Positions 9,341 through 17,989 of a stretch of 64,000 nucleotides of DNA are shown here, one piece after another; the stretch's first letter is position 1, and every line of letters begins with the position of its first letter. A program made the position numbers and the translations under genes. Origin of the DNA: Sphingomonas jaspsi DSM 18422 (GTDB taxonomy: Bacteria; Pseudomonadota; Alphaproteobacteria; Sphingomonadales; Sphingomonadaceae); NCBI RefSeq assembly GCF_000585415.1, contig NZ_KK073876.1, positions 803,810 to 867,809 on the forward strand, read 5' to 3'. The notes under the pieces were generated by a model that saw nothing but the letters and a program-made list of their open reading frames with translations, was not told the DNA's origin and did not search any database.

Positions 9341-10431
9341 ACGAGGCGCTTCCCAGTTATACCGATGCCGAGGTCAAGGCCGCGCTGCTCGCCGCGGGCG
9401 CATCGGGCACCATCTATTCGCTAGTCATGCCCGAAAGCGAGGCGGCGTTCGAAGCGGTGCTCGACCGCGACCGCGGCGGCTTGCTCGACCTGTACCGCGA
9501 AGCGTGGACGCAGAAGCAGGACGCAATGCACCGCGACTATTTCGACCTGTGGGTCGGCTGGTCGCGACCCGCGCTCGACTGGTCGCCGGACGCCTTTCCG
9601 TTCCGCTATCCCACCGCCGGGGCGAGCGAAGGCATCGTCAAGCTGATGGCCGAATATCTGGGCGATTGCCGCGCCGCAGGACGGGTGCCGCAGGTCCATA
9701 TCTTCGATGGCGACTATGAAGGTTTCCCGGCCTTTGCCGCTTCGCTCGGCATCGCGGTGGTGCGGCACCCGCGGGAGGAATGGCAACGGGTCGCCGCCGC
9801 AGCCGTTCCCGCTGGCGCCCAATTCTGGATCAGCCAGCCGAGTGCGATCGACGGGATCGTCTGGCCGCATTTCGACGCCTTTGCTGCGGCGCTCGCGGCG
9901 TCGCAGCCTACGGCCGAACTGGTTCCTGATCTTACCTATGTCGGCAGCGTTGCGCGGGACTATCGCATACCGCTCGCTGCGCCCAACATCCGCGCCTTCG
10001 TGATGAGCCACAGCAAGCCGTTCGGTGGCTATTACCATCGCGTTGGCGGCGTCTTCGCCAAGGAAGAGCGACCCAGCCTGTTGGGCAACCGCTGGTTCAA
10101 GAACCTCTTGTCGCTGGCCTGGGGCAGCGAAATGATGCGTCGCCACGACGTGTATGATCTTCCGCGAAAGTATCGGCCGGTCCAGGAGGAGGCGGCCGGC
10201 CGCGTAGGCGCGGCGCTGGGGATCGAGTTGCAAGCGGCCGACGTCAACCTGCTGGCGACCGCGCCGTGGTGCGAGGGGCTCGGCCAGCCGCTAGCCAGCG
10301 TCGGCCGCGGCAGCGGCAGCGAAAAGGTCGTGCGGCTGTGCGTGACGGCGGCGATGGCCAGCCTGATCGATCCCGCGCTTGCGCCATCGACCGCGCCCGA
10401 TTTGCTCGCCCGCTGGAAAGGCATGGCATGA
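9337..10431 (+). CDS. Fold-type-I PLP-dependent enzyme (aminotransferase-like), function unknown
   Basis: 364 residues. The PLP fold-type-I landmarks can be read directly: phosphate-loop-like PTAGASEG (92-99), Asp198 in VPDLTYVG to pair with the pyridine nitrogen, and Schiff-base Lys227 in SHSKPFGGYYHRVGG with Arg235 in the position of the aspartate-aminotransferase phosphate ligand. It therefore should bind PLP, but it does not match a named aminotransferase that I recognise, and the substrate is unknown. Its ATG overlaps the smc stop, and its own stop overlaps the next start, so translation of smc, this gene and the HExxH gene is probably coupled. The co-operonic neighbour is the best clue to its job. 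Confidence 0.75.
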   Translation: MNEALPSYTDAEVKAALLAAGASGTIYSLVMPESEAAFEAVLDRDRGGLLDLYREAWTQKQDAMHRDYFDLWVGWSRPALDWSPDAFPFRYPTAGASEGIVKLMAEYLGDCRAAGRVPQVHIFDGDYEGFPAFAASLGIAVVRHPREEWQRVAAAAVPAGAQFWISQPSAIDGIVWPHFDAFAAALAASQPTAELVPDLTYVGSVARDYRIPLAAPNIRAFVMSHSKPFGGYYHRVGGVFAKEERPSLLGNRWFKNLLSLAWGSEMMRRHDVYDLPRKYRPVQEEAAGRVGAALGIELQAADVNLLATAPWCEGLGQPLASVGRGSGSEKVVRLCVTAAMASLIDPALAPSTAPDLLARWKGMA

Positions 10432-11327
10432 AACTGGATTCGATCGTTCGCCTGACCGACCGCGCGGACATCCACGATTATGTGATGAGCCTGTGGAGCG
10501 ACAGTCCGATCCGCCGCAGCCATGCCGAGGGCGGACTGGTTCACCGGGTCATCGACCGCTTCGCCCGCATGCCGCGCTTCTTCTTTGCGCCATCGGAGCA
10601 GGCGATCGAATGGACCCACTTTTCGCCTTGGTGGGGCGGAATCCTGCTCTGCGACTACGACAACCCGGTCATCCGCGACCTGCGCTACCTGCATGAAATC
10701 TTCCACGCCGCGACGATGCCCTATGTCCGCGATGCCAATGCCCCGACCTTCGAAGCGATGAATTTCCGCAACGAGCGCGAGGCGAGCAGCTTCACCGAAC
10801 TGGCCATCTATTGCGAGTTGCCCGATCTGCGGCCCATCGCTTTCGACCATGTGATCTTCGCGGATCGATTCCTGTTCCCCAACGGCGACCGGACCAGCCT
10901 TGATCCGGAGTGGGCGGCGCGATGGAAGGAGGATAGGGGCCTCGCCTTCCAGGCGCTGATGTACGAACGGGCCAAGGTCATCCTCGCCAGTGACGAGGAA
11001 ATCGATCCCGACGACCCACAGATCGTGTGGTTGCGTCGATATGGCGAGCAGGGCGCGGCCTGGGTGCGGATCTGGAGCGACCGTTTTCGCGACGTACAGC
11101 ATGCCATGCTCGACCTCGAACGGCGCAGCCGCGACGGCGATCGCAGGGGCGCGCTTGACGCCCATCTCGATTGGCTTCTGGATGACTCGCGCACCGACCG
11201 CAGCACTGTCCCCTTCCGGCATGAAGCGGAAAGGTTCCGTACCACCTTCGACGATCTTATTCGGGTCTATGACGAAGCGATGCGCGCCCGCCACCAGACT
11301 GCGGTCAGCGGGAGAGGCGAAAACTGA
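10428..11327 (+). CDS. Protein of unknown function with an HExxH motif, coupled to the PLP enzyme
   Basis: 299 residues, no signal peptide or membrane segment. The only recognisable element is H89-E90-I-F-H93 within YLHEIFHAAT, the zinc/iron-binding HExxH pattern, followed by acidic candidates for a third ligand (E116, E118, E124, E130). The rest is rich in Trp, Arg and Asp. It might be a metallopeptidase-like hydrolase or a non-haem metal oxygenase-like enzyme; the sequence does not decide. The start ATG at 10428 overlaps the stop of the PLP enzyme (ATGA). The next gene downstream is an iron-siderophore receptor with its own Fur-like operator. Confidence 0.7.
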   Translation: MKLDSIVRLTDRADIHDYVMSLWSDSPIRRSHAEGGLVHRVIDRFARMPRFFFAPSEQAIEWTHFSPWWGGILLCDYDNPVIRDLRYLHEIFHAATMPYVRDANAPTFEAMNFRNEREASSFTELAIYCELPDLRPIAFDHVIFADRFLFPNGDRTSLDPEWAARWKEDRGLAFQALMYERAKVILASDEEIDPDDPQIVWLRRYGEQGAAWVRIWSDRFRDVQHAMLDLERRSRDGDRRGALDAHLDWLLDDSRTDRSTVPFRHEAERFRTTFDDLIRVYDEAMRARHQTAVSGRGEN

Positions 11328-11331
11328 TCAT

Positions 11332-11367
11332 ATTCGCTATTGCGAATGACTATCAGTAACGATAATA
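11332..11367 (+). promoter_or_regulatory. Fur-type operator and promoter of the TonB-dependent receptor
   Basis: TGCGAATGACTATCA (11341-11355) matches 11 of 14 informative positions of the Fur 7-1-7 consensus TGATAATnATTATCA. It is preceded by a perfect inverted repeat ATTCGC-N4-GCGAAT (11332-11347) that overlaps it. A possible promoter is TTGCGA (11340-11345) and GATAAT (11361-11366), 15 bases apart, covered by the operator. This fits iron repression of the siderophore receptor. Confidence 0.6.
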
Positions 11368-11403
11368 GAGCCCTGCCAAAGTGTCCGGGTAGGGGAAGTT
11401 TTC

Positions 11404-13521
11404 GTGTTTCGTCCGTCGTTGTTCGCCATGCTCGCCGCAACCACCATGCACGGCGCACCCGCGCCGGCCCAAGCTGCGTCGAACGAAGAAGAACTGAAGC
11501 TGGCGATGGTCGATACGGTGGTCGTGACCGGAAGGCGCGACGGCTATGACCAGCACTCCACGTCGACCGCAACCAAGACCGACACCCCGCTGAAGGACGT
11601 GCCGCAGGCGGTCAGCGTGGTCACCGCCGAACAGATTGCCGATCAGGGGCTGCGCTCGGTCACCGACGTGCTGCGCACCGTGCCTGGCGCGACGGTCGCT
11701 TCGGGCGAAGGGCATCGCGACCAAATCCTCCTGCGCGGCCAGAACAGCACCGCCGACTTCTTCGTCGACGGCATCCGCGACGACGTCCAATATTATCGCG
11801 GCCTCTACAACCTTGAACGGGTCGAGGTGCTGAAGGGCCCTAACGCCATGATTTTCGGCCGCGGCGGCGGCGGCGGCATCGTCAACCGCGTCACCAAAAA
11901 GGCAAGCGACCGCAATTTCGTGCGCGGCGCGACGGGCCTCGACAGCCATGGCGGCTGGTTCGTCGGCGGCGATGGCAACGTGCGACTGGCCGACGGCCTC
12001 GGCGCCCGCCTCAATGCCACCTATGAAGATTTCAGCAGCTTCCGCGATCATGTCGACGGTCACCGTTTCGCGATCAACCCGACGCTGGGTTGGGACCTTG
12101 GCGACGAGACCCGCATCGACCTGTCGTACGAATATAACCACGACCGCCGCACCGTCGATCGCGGCATTCCGTCGCTGAACGGTCGACCGCTAAAAGGTGC
12201 ACAGGACGATTTCTTCGGCGACCCGGACGTCAACAAGAGCCGACTCGACGCGCATGTCGTCGATCTTTCGGTCTCGCACCGCTTCAGCGACAGCATCCGC
12301 TGGTCGGGCAAGGCGCGCTATGGCGATTATGACAAGGCCTATGCCAATGCGCTGGCGGCGACCCCGGTTCAGGCCGACGGCACCGTGGGGATGGAAGCCT
12401 ATCGTTCGACCAACAAGCGCCAGTCGCTGCTGATCCAGAACGACTTCATCGCCGACTTCGCGACCGGCCCGGTCCGTCACACGCTGCTGTTCGGCGTCGA
12501 CTATGCCAACCAGGACAGCCGTGCGACGCGCCAGCAGGGCTATTTCGATGCCTCGCCAACCGCCGTCAATTCGCGTCGTCGCCTGTTCGTGCCGATCGCC
12601 AGCGCCGACGACCTGCCGACGATTACTTTCCGCGACGGCGCCACCGCCGCCACCGACGGCAGCACCGACGCGGTTGCCTGGGGCGTCTATGTCCAGGACC
12701 AGGCCAAGATCGGCGAGCATGTCGAGCTGGTCGCGGGCCTGCGCCGCGACTGGTTCAGCCTCGATTATCGAAACAATGTGAACGGCCAGAAGCTTTCGCG
12801 CGACGATGCGCTGTGGTCGCCGCGCCTCGGCCTGGTGCTGAAGCCAAACGAGAACGTCTCGGTTTACGGCAGCTGGTCGAAGAGCTTCTTGCCGCAATCG
12901 GGCGACCAATTCTCTTCGCTCGCTGCGACCACCGCGGCGTTCGAGCCGGAGGAATTCCGCAACCGCGAAGTCGGGGTGAAATGGGCGCTCGCGCCGCGGC
13001 TCGACCTCACGCTTGCCGCCTATGTCCTCGACCGCAGCAACACCCGCGCGATCGACAACAGCGGCAATACGGTGCTGAGCGGCGAGCAGCGTTCGAAGGG
13101 GATCGAGGCCAGCCTGTCGGGCAAGGTCAACGACCGACTGTCGATCGCCGCATCGGCTGCGCTGCAGCGCGCCCGTTACCGTACCACCAGCACCGCCGGG
13201 GCGGCGGGCAACGACGTCGCCAGCGTGCCGCACTTCACCACCTCGGTCTGGGGCCGCTACGATTTCGACCAGCGGTTCGGCGTCGGCGCAGGCGTCTATC
13301 ACCAGTCGAAATTCTACGCCTCGTCGTCCAACGCGGTGAAGGTCCCGGGCTATACCCGCATCGATGCGGCGGCCTACATCGGACTGACCGACTATGCCGA
13401 GCTCCAGCTCAATGTCGAAAATTTGCTGGGCAAGGATTATATCGGCCTCACCCATACCGACAATAATCTGACCCCCGGCGCACCGCGCACGCTGCGCGGC
13501 ACGGTCCGCTTCAGCTTCTAG
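11404..13521 (+). CDS. TonB-dependent siderophore receptor
   Basis: 705 residues. A signal peptide ends near APAQA (residue 24); a TonB-box-like stretch is DTVVVTG near residue 37. The plug domain follows (about 45-160) with DVPQAVSVVT, a catecholate/hydroxamate-receptor hallmark, and RVEVLKGPNAMIFG. A 22-strand barrel ends in the terminal Phe of GTVRFSF. The family imports ferric siderophores through TonB-ExbBD. It starts at GTG with Shine-Dalgarno aggggaa and lies behind a Fur-like operator. It ends tail-to-tail with the UdgX gene, sharing 4 bases. The cognate siderophore is not deducible. Confidence 0.93.
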   Translation: MFRPSLFAMLAATTMHGAPAPAQAASNEEELKLAMVDTVVVTGRRDGYDQHSTSTATKTDTPLKDVPQAVSVVTAEQIADQGLRSVTDVLRTVPGATVASGEGHRDQILLRGQNSTADFFVDGIRDDVQYYRGLYNLERVEVLKGPNAMIFGRGGGGGIVNRVTKKASDRNFVRGATGLDSHGGWFVGGDGNVRLADGLGARLNATYEDFSSFRDHVDGHRFAINPTLGWDLGDETRIDLSYEYNHDRRTVDRGIPSLNGRPLKGAQDDFFGDPDVNKSRLDAHVVDLSVSHRFSDSIRWSGKARYGDYDKAYANALAATPVQADGTVGMEAYRSTNKRQSLLIQNDFIADFATGPVRHTLLFGVDYANQDSRATRQQGYFDASPTAVNSRRRLFVPIASADDLPTITFRDGATAATDGSTDAVAWGVYVQDQAKIGEHVELVAGLRRDWFSLDYRNNVNGQKLSRDDALWSPRLGLVLKPNENVSVYGSWSKSFLPQSGDQFSSLAATTAAFEPEEFRNREVGVKWALAPRLDLTLAAYVLDRSNTRAIDNSGNTVLSGEQRSKGIEASLSGKVNDRLSIAASAALQRARYRTTSTAGAAGNDVASVPHFTTSVWGRYDFDQRFGVGAGVYHQSKFYASSSNAVKVPGYTRIDAAAYIGLTDYAELQLNVENLLGKDYIGLTHTDNNLTPGAPRTLRGTVRFSF

Positions 13522-14948
13522 GCCACTAGCGCCTCTGCACGGTCGCGGACGCGTTTGAGGTCGTCGATGAAGCGCGCATGCTCCAGCGTGCGTGCGCTTT
13601 CGTCGGGCAGGCGCAGTAGGTAGCTGGGGTGGACGGTGATCCACGCTTCGCTGCCGTCGGAGAGGCTTAGCGGCTGGCCGCGATTGGCGCCGACGGCCAT
13701 CACCTTGCCGAACAGGCTGCGCGCTGCGGTTGCGCCCAGCGCGACGGTCAGCGGCGGGCGGACGATCTCGCGCTCCCGCTCCAGCCACCAGCGGCAATGC
13801 TGGATTTCGCCGGCGTTGGGGCTTTGGTGAAGCCGCCGCGGCCCGCGCTGGATATATTTGAAATGCTTGACCGCGTTGGTGACATAGGTTTGTCGCCGGT
13901 CGATCCCTGCCGTCACAAGCGCTTGATCGAACAGCTCACCCGCCGGGCCGACGAACGGGCGACCGGCCAGATCCTCCTGGTCCCCCGGCTGTTCGCCGAC
14001 GAACATGATCCGCGCGTCCAGCGGTCCTTCGCCGAACACCGTTTGCGTCGCGCAGCGGTGGAGGTCGCAGCGGGTGCAGCGCATCGCGTCGGCGCGCAGC
14101 GCGGCCCACGCTGCGTCGGCGTTGCTCGGCGGGGGTGCGGGCATCGCCGCGCTGCGCTCGATCATCGCCGCTTCGCGCGCCTGCGCACCCGCCAGCAATT
14201 CGCCGACCAGCGCGGTCTCCGGCATGTTGGCCCAATATTTCTTGGGCATTTCCTTCAGCATCGCCTTCACCTTGACCCGCGCCGGGTTGAAGATGTTGGC
14301 ATAATAGGTCTTCCACGCCTCCTCGGTCGGATCGCCGTCGGGCGCGTCGGCGCGCGTCGCCCCGGGGCCTTCGCTGACCCGCTCGCCGTCCCAGTGGATC
14401 GACAGTTCGGGTGTCAGGATCGACCAGTGCATCCCGGCGAAGCGGCGGACAAAAAAGCCCGCTTCGCGCCGGACGATGTGATGGTCGGGTTCGAAAAATG
14501 CGACGAAGCGCGGCTTGCCGTGATCGCCCTCTACCTCGCGGAAACGAACGAAGGCATGCATCTTGTGCGCGTCGCGCCGCACTTCCTTCGCCAACTTTTC
14601 CAGCCGATCGACGAGCGGATCCGCGCGATCCTCCATCGCCCGCCGATTGCCGCGGATCTTCATCAGCAGGCGATACAGCAGCGCGAACCGCTCGGGATCG
14701 GAATGGCAGATGGCGGCCTTGGCCAAGGCGACAAAATCGCGGGGGACGGCAAAGCTGGCACCGGCTTCGGGCGGCGCAGCGCCGATGGCGAACAATTCGC
14801 CGTCCTCACCGTCGACCTGCCAGCTGATCGCATCGGGGGAAACGCCCGCTTCGGCCAGCCCGCGCGCGGCGTCGCGCCAGCCGTCGAAATCGTCAGGAGT
14901 GGAAAGGCGGACGTGGAACCGCTGCCGGGTCGCGTCCGCCAATCCCAT
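13518..14948 (-). CDS. UdgX-type uracil-DNA-binding protein fused to a TIGR03915/DUF4130 domain
   Basis: 476 residues. The N-terminal 250 residues match the putative DNA modification/repair protein family (TIGR03915/DUF4130; for example MHAFVRFRE near 130 and HWSILTP near 174). The C-terminal 200 residues are a family-4-like uracil-DNA glycosylase with CxxC (C291, C294) for an Fe-S cluster, the GEQPGDQEDLAGRPFVGPAG active loop (318-337) and RRLHQSP with His374, the residue that in UdgX crosslinks covalently to the uracil site. The ATG at 14948 overlaps the hemerythrin stop (TGATG). It belongs to a leftward operon with hemerythrin and radical SAM genes, pointing to a DNA-lesion function. Confidence 0.92.
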   Translation of the reverse strand: MGLADATRQRFHVRLSTPDDFDGWRDAARGLAEAGVSPDAISWQVDGEDGELFAIGAAPPEAGASFAVPRDFVALAKAAICHSDPERFALLYRLLMKIRGNRRAMEDRADPLVDRLEKLAKEVRRDAHKMHAFVRFREVEGDHGKPRFVAFFEPDHHIVRREAGFFVRRFAGMHWSILTPELSIHWDGERVSEGPGATRADAPDGDPTEEAWKTYYANIFNPARVKVKAMLKEMPKKYWANMPETALVGELLAGAQAREAAMIERSAAMPAPPPSNADAAWAALRADAMRCTRCDLHRCATQTVFGEGPLDARIMFVGEQPGDQEDLAGRPFVGPAGELFDQALVTAGIDRRQTYVTNAVKHFKYIQRGPRRLHQSPNAGEIQHCRWWLEREREIVRPPLTVALGATAARSLFGKVMAVGANRGQPLSLSDGSEAWITVHPSYLLRLPDESARTLEHARFIDDLKRVRDRAEALVA

Positions 14949-15436
14949 CAACCGATCTTTTCGTTGATCTTCTCGTCGCAGCCAGCTTCGGCGCGTTCGA
15001 TTTCCTGCGGCTTCTGCGCCTCGAATTCGGCGGTCAGCTCGACCGCCCGCTCTTCGCCAATGTCCTTCAGCGCGTCGGTGAAGATCGTCTCTTCCTCTTC
15101 CTTCAGGTGGTTGAGATATTCCTTCTTCAGCGTCGCGAACTTGTTGAGCCAGCCGGACGAGGCCATGTCCATCTCGTCGAGCTCCTTGAACAGATTCTCG
15201 ATCTCGTGATGGTCCTTCGCCGCATGCTGGGCATAGGCGCGCATCTTACTCTCGCCCATCAGGTCGTGGTACAGCGTCAGCTCTTCGGTCGCCGCATGGG
15301 CGGTCGCGTCGGTCTTGAATTCGGCGAACAGGGCCTGGCGGTCGTCGCTATCGCCGGTCGTTTCCTCGATCTTCGCGATGAGGTCGCGGTGCTTGTCGTG
15401 ATCGGCCTTCAGCCGTTCGAAAATATCGGTCGCCAT
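14948..15436 (-). CDS. Hemerythrin domain protein
   Basis: 162 residues, predicted soluble four-helix hemerythrin. Diiron ligands are visible as an early H (ADHDKH), HAATE, the central DHHEIE and HLKEE patterns with HxxxE spacing. The C-terminal 40 residues are charged. Hemerythrins bind oxygen, nitric oxide or iron, or act as sensors. What stands out is the position: between a radical SAM DNA-repair gene (29 bases upstream) and the UdgX fusion (overlapping stop/start). That suggests the diiron protein protects or feeds the iron-sulfur enzymes or takes part in the same response; this is inference. Confidence 0.9.
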   Translation of the reverse strand: MATDIFERLKADHDKHRDLIAKIEETTGDSDDRQALFAEFKTDATAHAATEELTLYHDLMGESKMRAYAQHAAKDHHEIENLFKELDEMDMASSGWLNKFATLKKEYLNHLKEEEETIFTDALKDIGEERAVELTAEFEAQKPQEIERAEAGCDEKINEKIG

Positions 15437-15465
15437 AGAAAGTCTCCTTCGCCCCGCTCAACGCG

Positions 15466-16704
15466 TCAGGCGGCGAACAGGTCCAATTGCTTGGCCTTGG
15501 GCGCCACCAGCAGGCGCAGGTCGGCGCGATCGGTCAGCAATGTCGGGCGCCAGTCGGAGGTCACGATGAAGGGACGGACCTTGGCGATGCTGACCGTCAG
15601 CCGCGCGACATCGTCGAGCGTGATCGATCGCCAGCGACGGCTTTTGAGGATCCGGCCGACCGCCTTGGTCCCGAGGCCCGGAACGCGCAGCAACTGCTCC
15701 TTGGTCGCGCGATTGACGTCGACCGGAAAGCTTTCGCGAAACTTCAACGCCCAGGCGAGCTTGGGATCGATGTCGAGCGGCAGCATCCCGCCATCGGTCG
15801 CCGCGACCACTTCCTTCGGCTTGAACCCGTAAAAGCGCATCAGCCAGTCCGACTGATAGAGCCGATGTTCGCGCATCAAAGGCGGACGCTTCAGCGGCAG
15901 CACCGCGCTCGGCGAGGGGATCGGTGAAAAGGCGCTGTAATAGACCCTGCGCAGGCGGAAGCGGTCGTAAAGCTGGCTCGCCCGCATCACGATCGCGCCG
16001 TCGTCGGCGGCATCGGCGCCGACGATCATCTGGGTCGATTGGCCCGCCGGCGCGAATTTCGGCGCGTGCTTGAAGCGCTTGCGATTGTCTTTCCCCTCTT
16101 CGATCGCGCCCTTCATGTTCTTCATCGCGCCTTCGATCTGGGGCACGCTCTTTTCGGGCGCGAGGTCGATGAGGCCGCGCTCGGTCGGCAGCTCGACGTT
16201 GATCGACACGCGGTCGGCGAACAGGCCCGCCTGCCGCACCAGTTCCGAGTCGGCGTCGGGAATGGTTTTGAGGTGGATATAACCGCGGAAGTCATGAACC
16301 TCGCGCAACTGCCGCGCGACCTCGACGATCTGCTCCATCGTATAGTTGGACGAGCGGATGATGCCCGACGACAGGAACAGGCCCTCGATATAGTTGCGCT
16401 TGTAGAAGGCGAGGGTGAGCTGGACGATTTCTTCGACCGTGAAGCGCGCGCGGCGGACGTTCGAGCTCTTGCGATTGATGCAATAATGGCAGTCGAAGAT
16501 GCAGCTGTTGGTCAGCAGGATCTTCAGCAGCGAAATGCAGCGCCCGTCCGGCGCATAGGCGTGGCAGATGCCCATGCCTTCGGTCGAGCCGATGCCACCG
16601 CTGCGGCTGTCGCGTTTGCTCGTGCCCGACGAGGCGCAGGACGCGTCATATTTCGCCGCATCGGCGAGAATCGCGAGCTTCTGGCGCGTGTCGAGCTGGG
16701 CCAT
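15466..16704 (-). CDS. Putative DNA modification/repair radical SAM protein (TIGR03916)
   Basis: 412 residues. The radical SAM cluster motif C68-x3-C72-x2-C75 (CIFDCHYC) is intact, followed by a TIM-barrel-like domain and a C-terminal helix-hairpin-helix, VPGLGTKAVGRIL, near 355, consistent with DNA binding. The family is known to co-occur with TIGR03915 proteins, which here form the N-terminal half of the UdgX fusion two genes downstream. No substrate is established to my knowledge. It is the first gene of a three-gene leftward operon. Confidence 0.92.
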   Translation of the reverse strand: MAQLDTRQKLAILADAAKYDASCASSGTSKRDSRSGGIGSTEGMGICHAYAPDGRCISLLKILLTNSCIFDCHYCINRKSSNVRRARFTVEEIVQLTLAFYKRNYIEGLFLSSGIIRSSNYTMEQIVEVARQLREVHDFRGYIHLKTIPDADSELVRQAGLFADRVSINVELPTERGLIDLAPEKSVPQIEGAMKNMKGAIEEGKDNRKRFKHAPKFAPAGQSTQMIVGADAADDGAIVMRASQLYDRFRLRRVYYSAFSPIPSPSAVLPLKRPPLMREHRLYQSDWLMRFYGFKPKEVVAATDGGMLPLDIDPKLAWALKFRESFPVDVNRATKEQLLRVPGLGTKAVGRILKSRRWRSITLDDVARLTVSIAKVRPFIVTSDWRPTLLTDRADLRLLVAPKAKQLDLFAA

Positions 16705-16765
16705 GCGTTCACTTTACGTTCCCGCTTCGAAAAGTCGAGACCGCTAGCCGACACAAGCGCGCAAC

Positions 16766-17311
16766 TCAGCGCAGGATGAGCGTTTCCGCCGCGGCGTAGC
16801 GCCGGGCAATCTCGCTTGCGGGTACCCGCCGCCCCTGGTCGATCCAGTCACGCAGCAACGACAGGAACCCAGCCGCCAGCAGCGATGCGATCGTCCGCCG
16901 GTCGGTCGTATCCAGTGCGGGCCGCCGCGCTTCCAGTCGCTGCTCGGCGACGCGGCGCAGCGCCTTTTCTCCGGCCAGCGACATGGCCGGGAAGTTGCGG
17001 TTGGTGGCCAGCCGGTCGGCACCGGCACCGGCGGCGGCGACATGGTCGAGGATCGATCCGACGGGAAGGATCGCCTCGCTCCGCTCCCCGTCGCCGCGCG
17101 CGAAATGCTCCAGCATGTCGGCGAAGCTGCGCGCCAGATAATCGTCGAGGCCCTGATAATGGGCGTAGAAGGTCGATCGGGCGATCCCCGCCTCGCGCGC
17201 AAGGTCGCCGACGCGAATATCGTCGATCGCGCGCAACCCGCCGAGCCGCAGCAGCGCCTCGCCAAGCCGCATCCGCGTTTCGCGCGCGCGCCGATCGATC
17301 TGGCCGTTCAT
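16766..17311 (-). CDS. TetR/AcrR family transcriptional regulator
   Basis: 181 residues with an N-terminal helix-turn-helix (about 27-48, VGDLAREAGIARSTFYAHY), the TetR signature, and a variable C-terminal ligand domain. The ligand is unknown. It is divergent from a small integral-membrane protein gene, with about 90 bases between the starts, so that gene is the natural first target. A GTG/ATG start further upstream is not needed; the chosen ATG begins the standard amphipathic N-terminal helix. Confidence 0.88.
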   Translation of the reverse strand: MNGQIDRRARETRMRLGEALLRLGGLRAIDDIRVGDLAREAGIARSTFYAHYQGLDDYLARSFADMLEHFARGDGERSEAILPVGSILDHVAAAGAGADRLATNRNFPAMSLAGEKALRRVAEQRLEARRPALDTTDRRTIASLLAAGFLSLLRDWIDQGRRVPASEIARRYAAAETLILR

Positions 17312-17401
17312 GGACAGCGGGCCCCCTTTCGTCCGGCATCATGGGCTGATCGCCGCGGTCCGCGCAAGCTAGTCCTTGGGCCTCAACAACGGGGAACAAT
17401 C

Positions 17402-17989
17402 ATGACCAATTGGATCTGGGGCGGGCGGGCGCTGATCGCCATCGCCATCGCCACCATCATTACCTTCATCGTCCATCCGGTGCGCGGCGGCGACCATATG
17501 GTGGGCGCGTTCGATGCCAATGTGCTGACCCATGGCTTCGCCCTGATGTTCGTGCCACTGATCGCGTTCGGAAGCTACGCCTTTGCCGAATCGCTGGGCC
17601 TTGACCGTCCGGTCGTGCGCCTGGCACTGACCTTCAACCTTCTCGCGGTGGCACTGATGGCCATTGCGCCGCTGATTTCGGGGTGGGTGACCATGGCCGG
17701 TTTCGAACTCAGCGAGGAAGCGGGGCATCTCTCGGCACTGCTCAATCAGGCGATGGACCGCGGCTATGTCTGCTACAGCGCGGTCGCCATGCTGCTCTAC
17801 GGCTTCGCGATCGATCGCCGTCGCATTGGATTTCGAATCCTCAGCTGGGTGGCGGGTGCGCTGCCGCTTGCCTGGCTCGCCAGCGGCCTGTTCGCACCGC
17901 ATGTCCATGCCATGCTGATCCTCGCCTTCCTGCAGGGAAGCTGGTTCATCGTCGCCGGGCGCAGCCTGACGCAGGCTTCAGCCGAATAG
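17402..17989 (+). CDS. Integral membrane protein of unknown function
   Basis: 195 residues with about six hydrophobic helices (starting near residue 8, then about 45, 70, 118, 143 and 165) and no recognised motif. The ATG at 17402 is preceded by an untranslated stretch of about 90 bases shared with the divergent TetR gene, which may regulate it. It ends overlapping by 12 bases, tail to tail, with the DUF2306 protein gene, another small membrane protein. I do not recognise the family. Confidence 0.75.
   Translation: MTNWIWGGRALIAIAIATIITFIVHPVRGGDHMVGAFDANVLTHGFALMFVPLIAFGSYAFAESLGLDRPVVRLALTFNLLAVALMAIAPLISGWVTMAGFELSEEAGHLSALLNQAMDRGYVCYSAVAMLLYGFAIDRRRIGFRILSWVAGALPLAWLASGLFAPHVHAMLILAFLQGSWFIVAGRSLTQASAE

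Noticed and set aside
12190..13797. 535-codon leftward frame under the TonB-dependent receptor
   Set aside because: The plug and barrel of the receptor on the other strand are unambiguous; this frame has no family resemblance.
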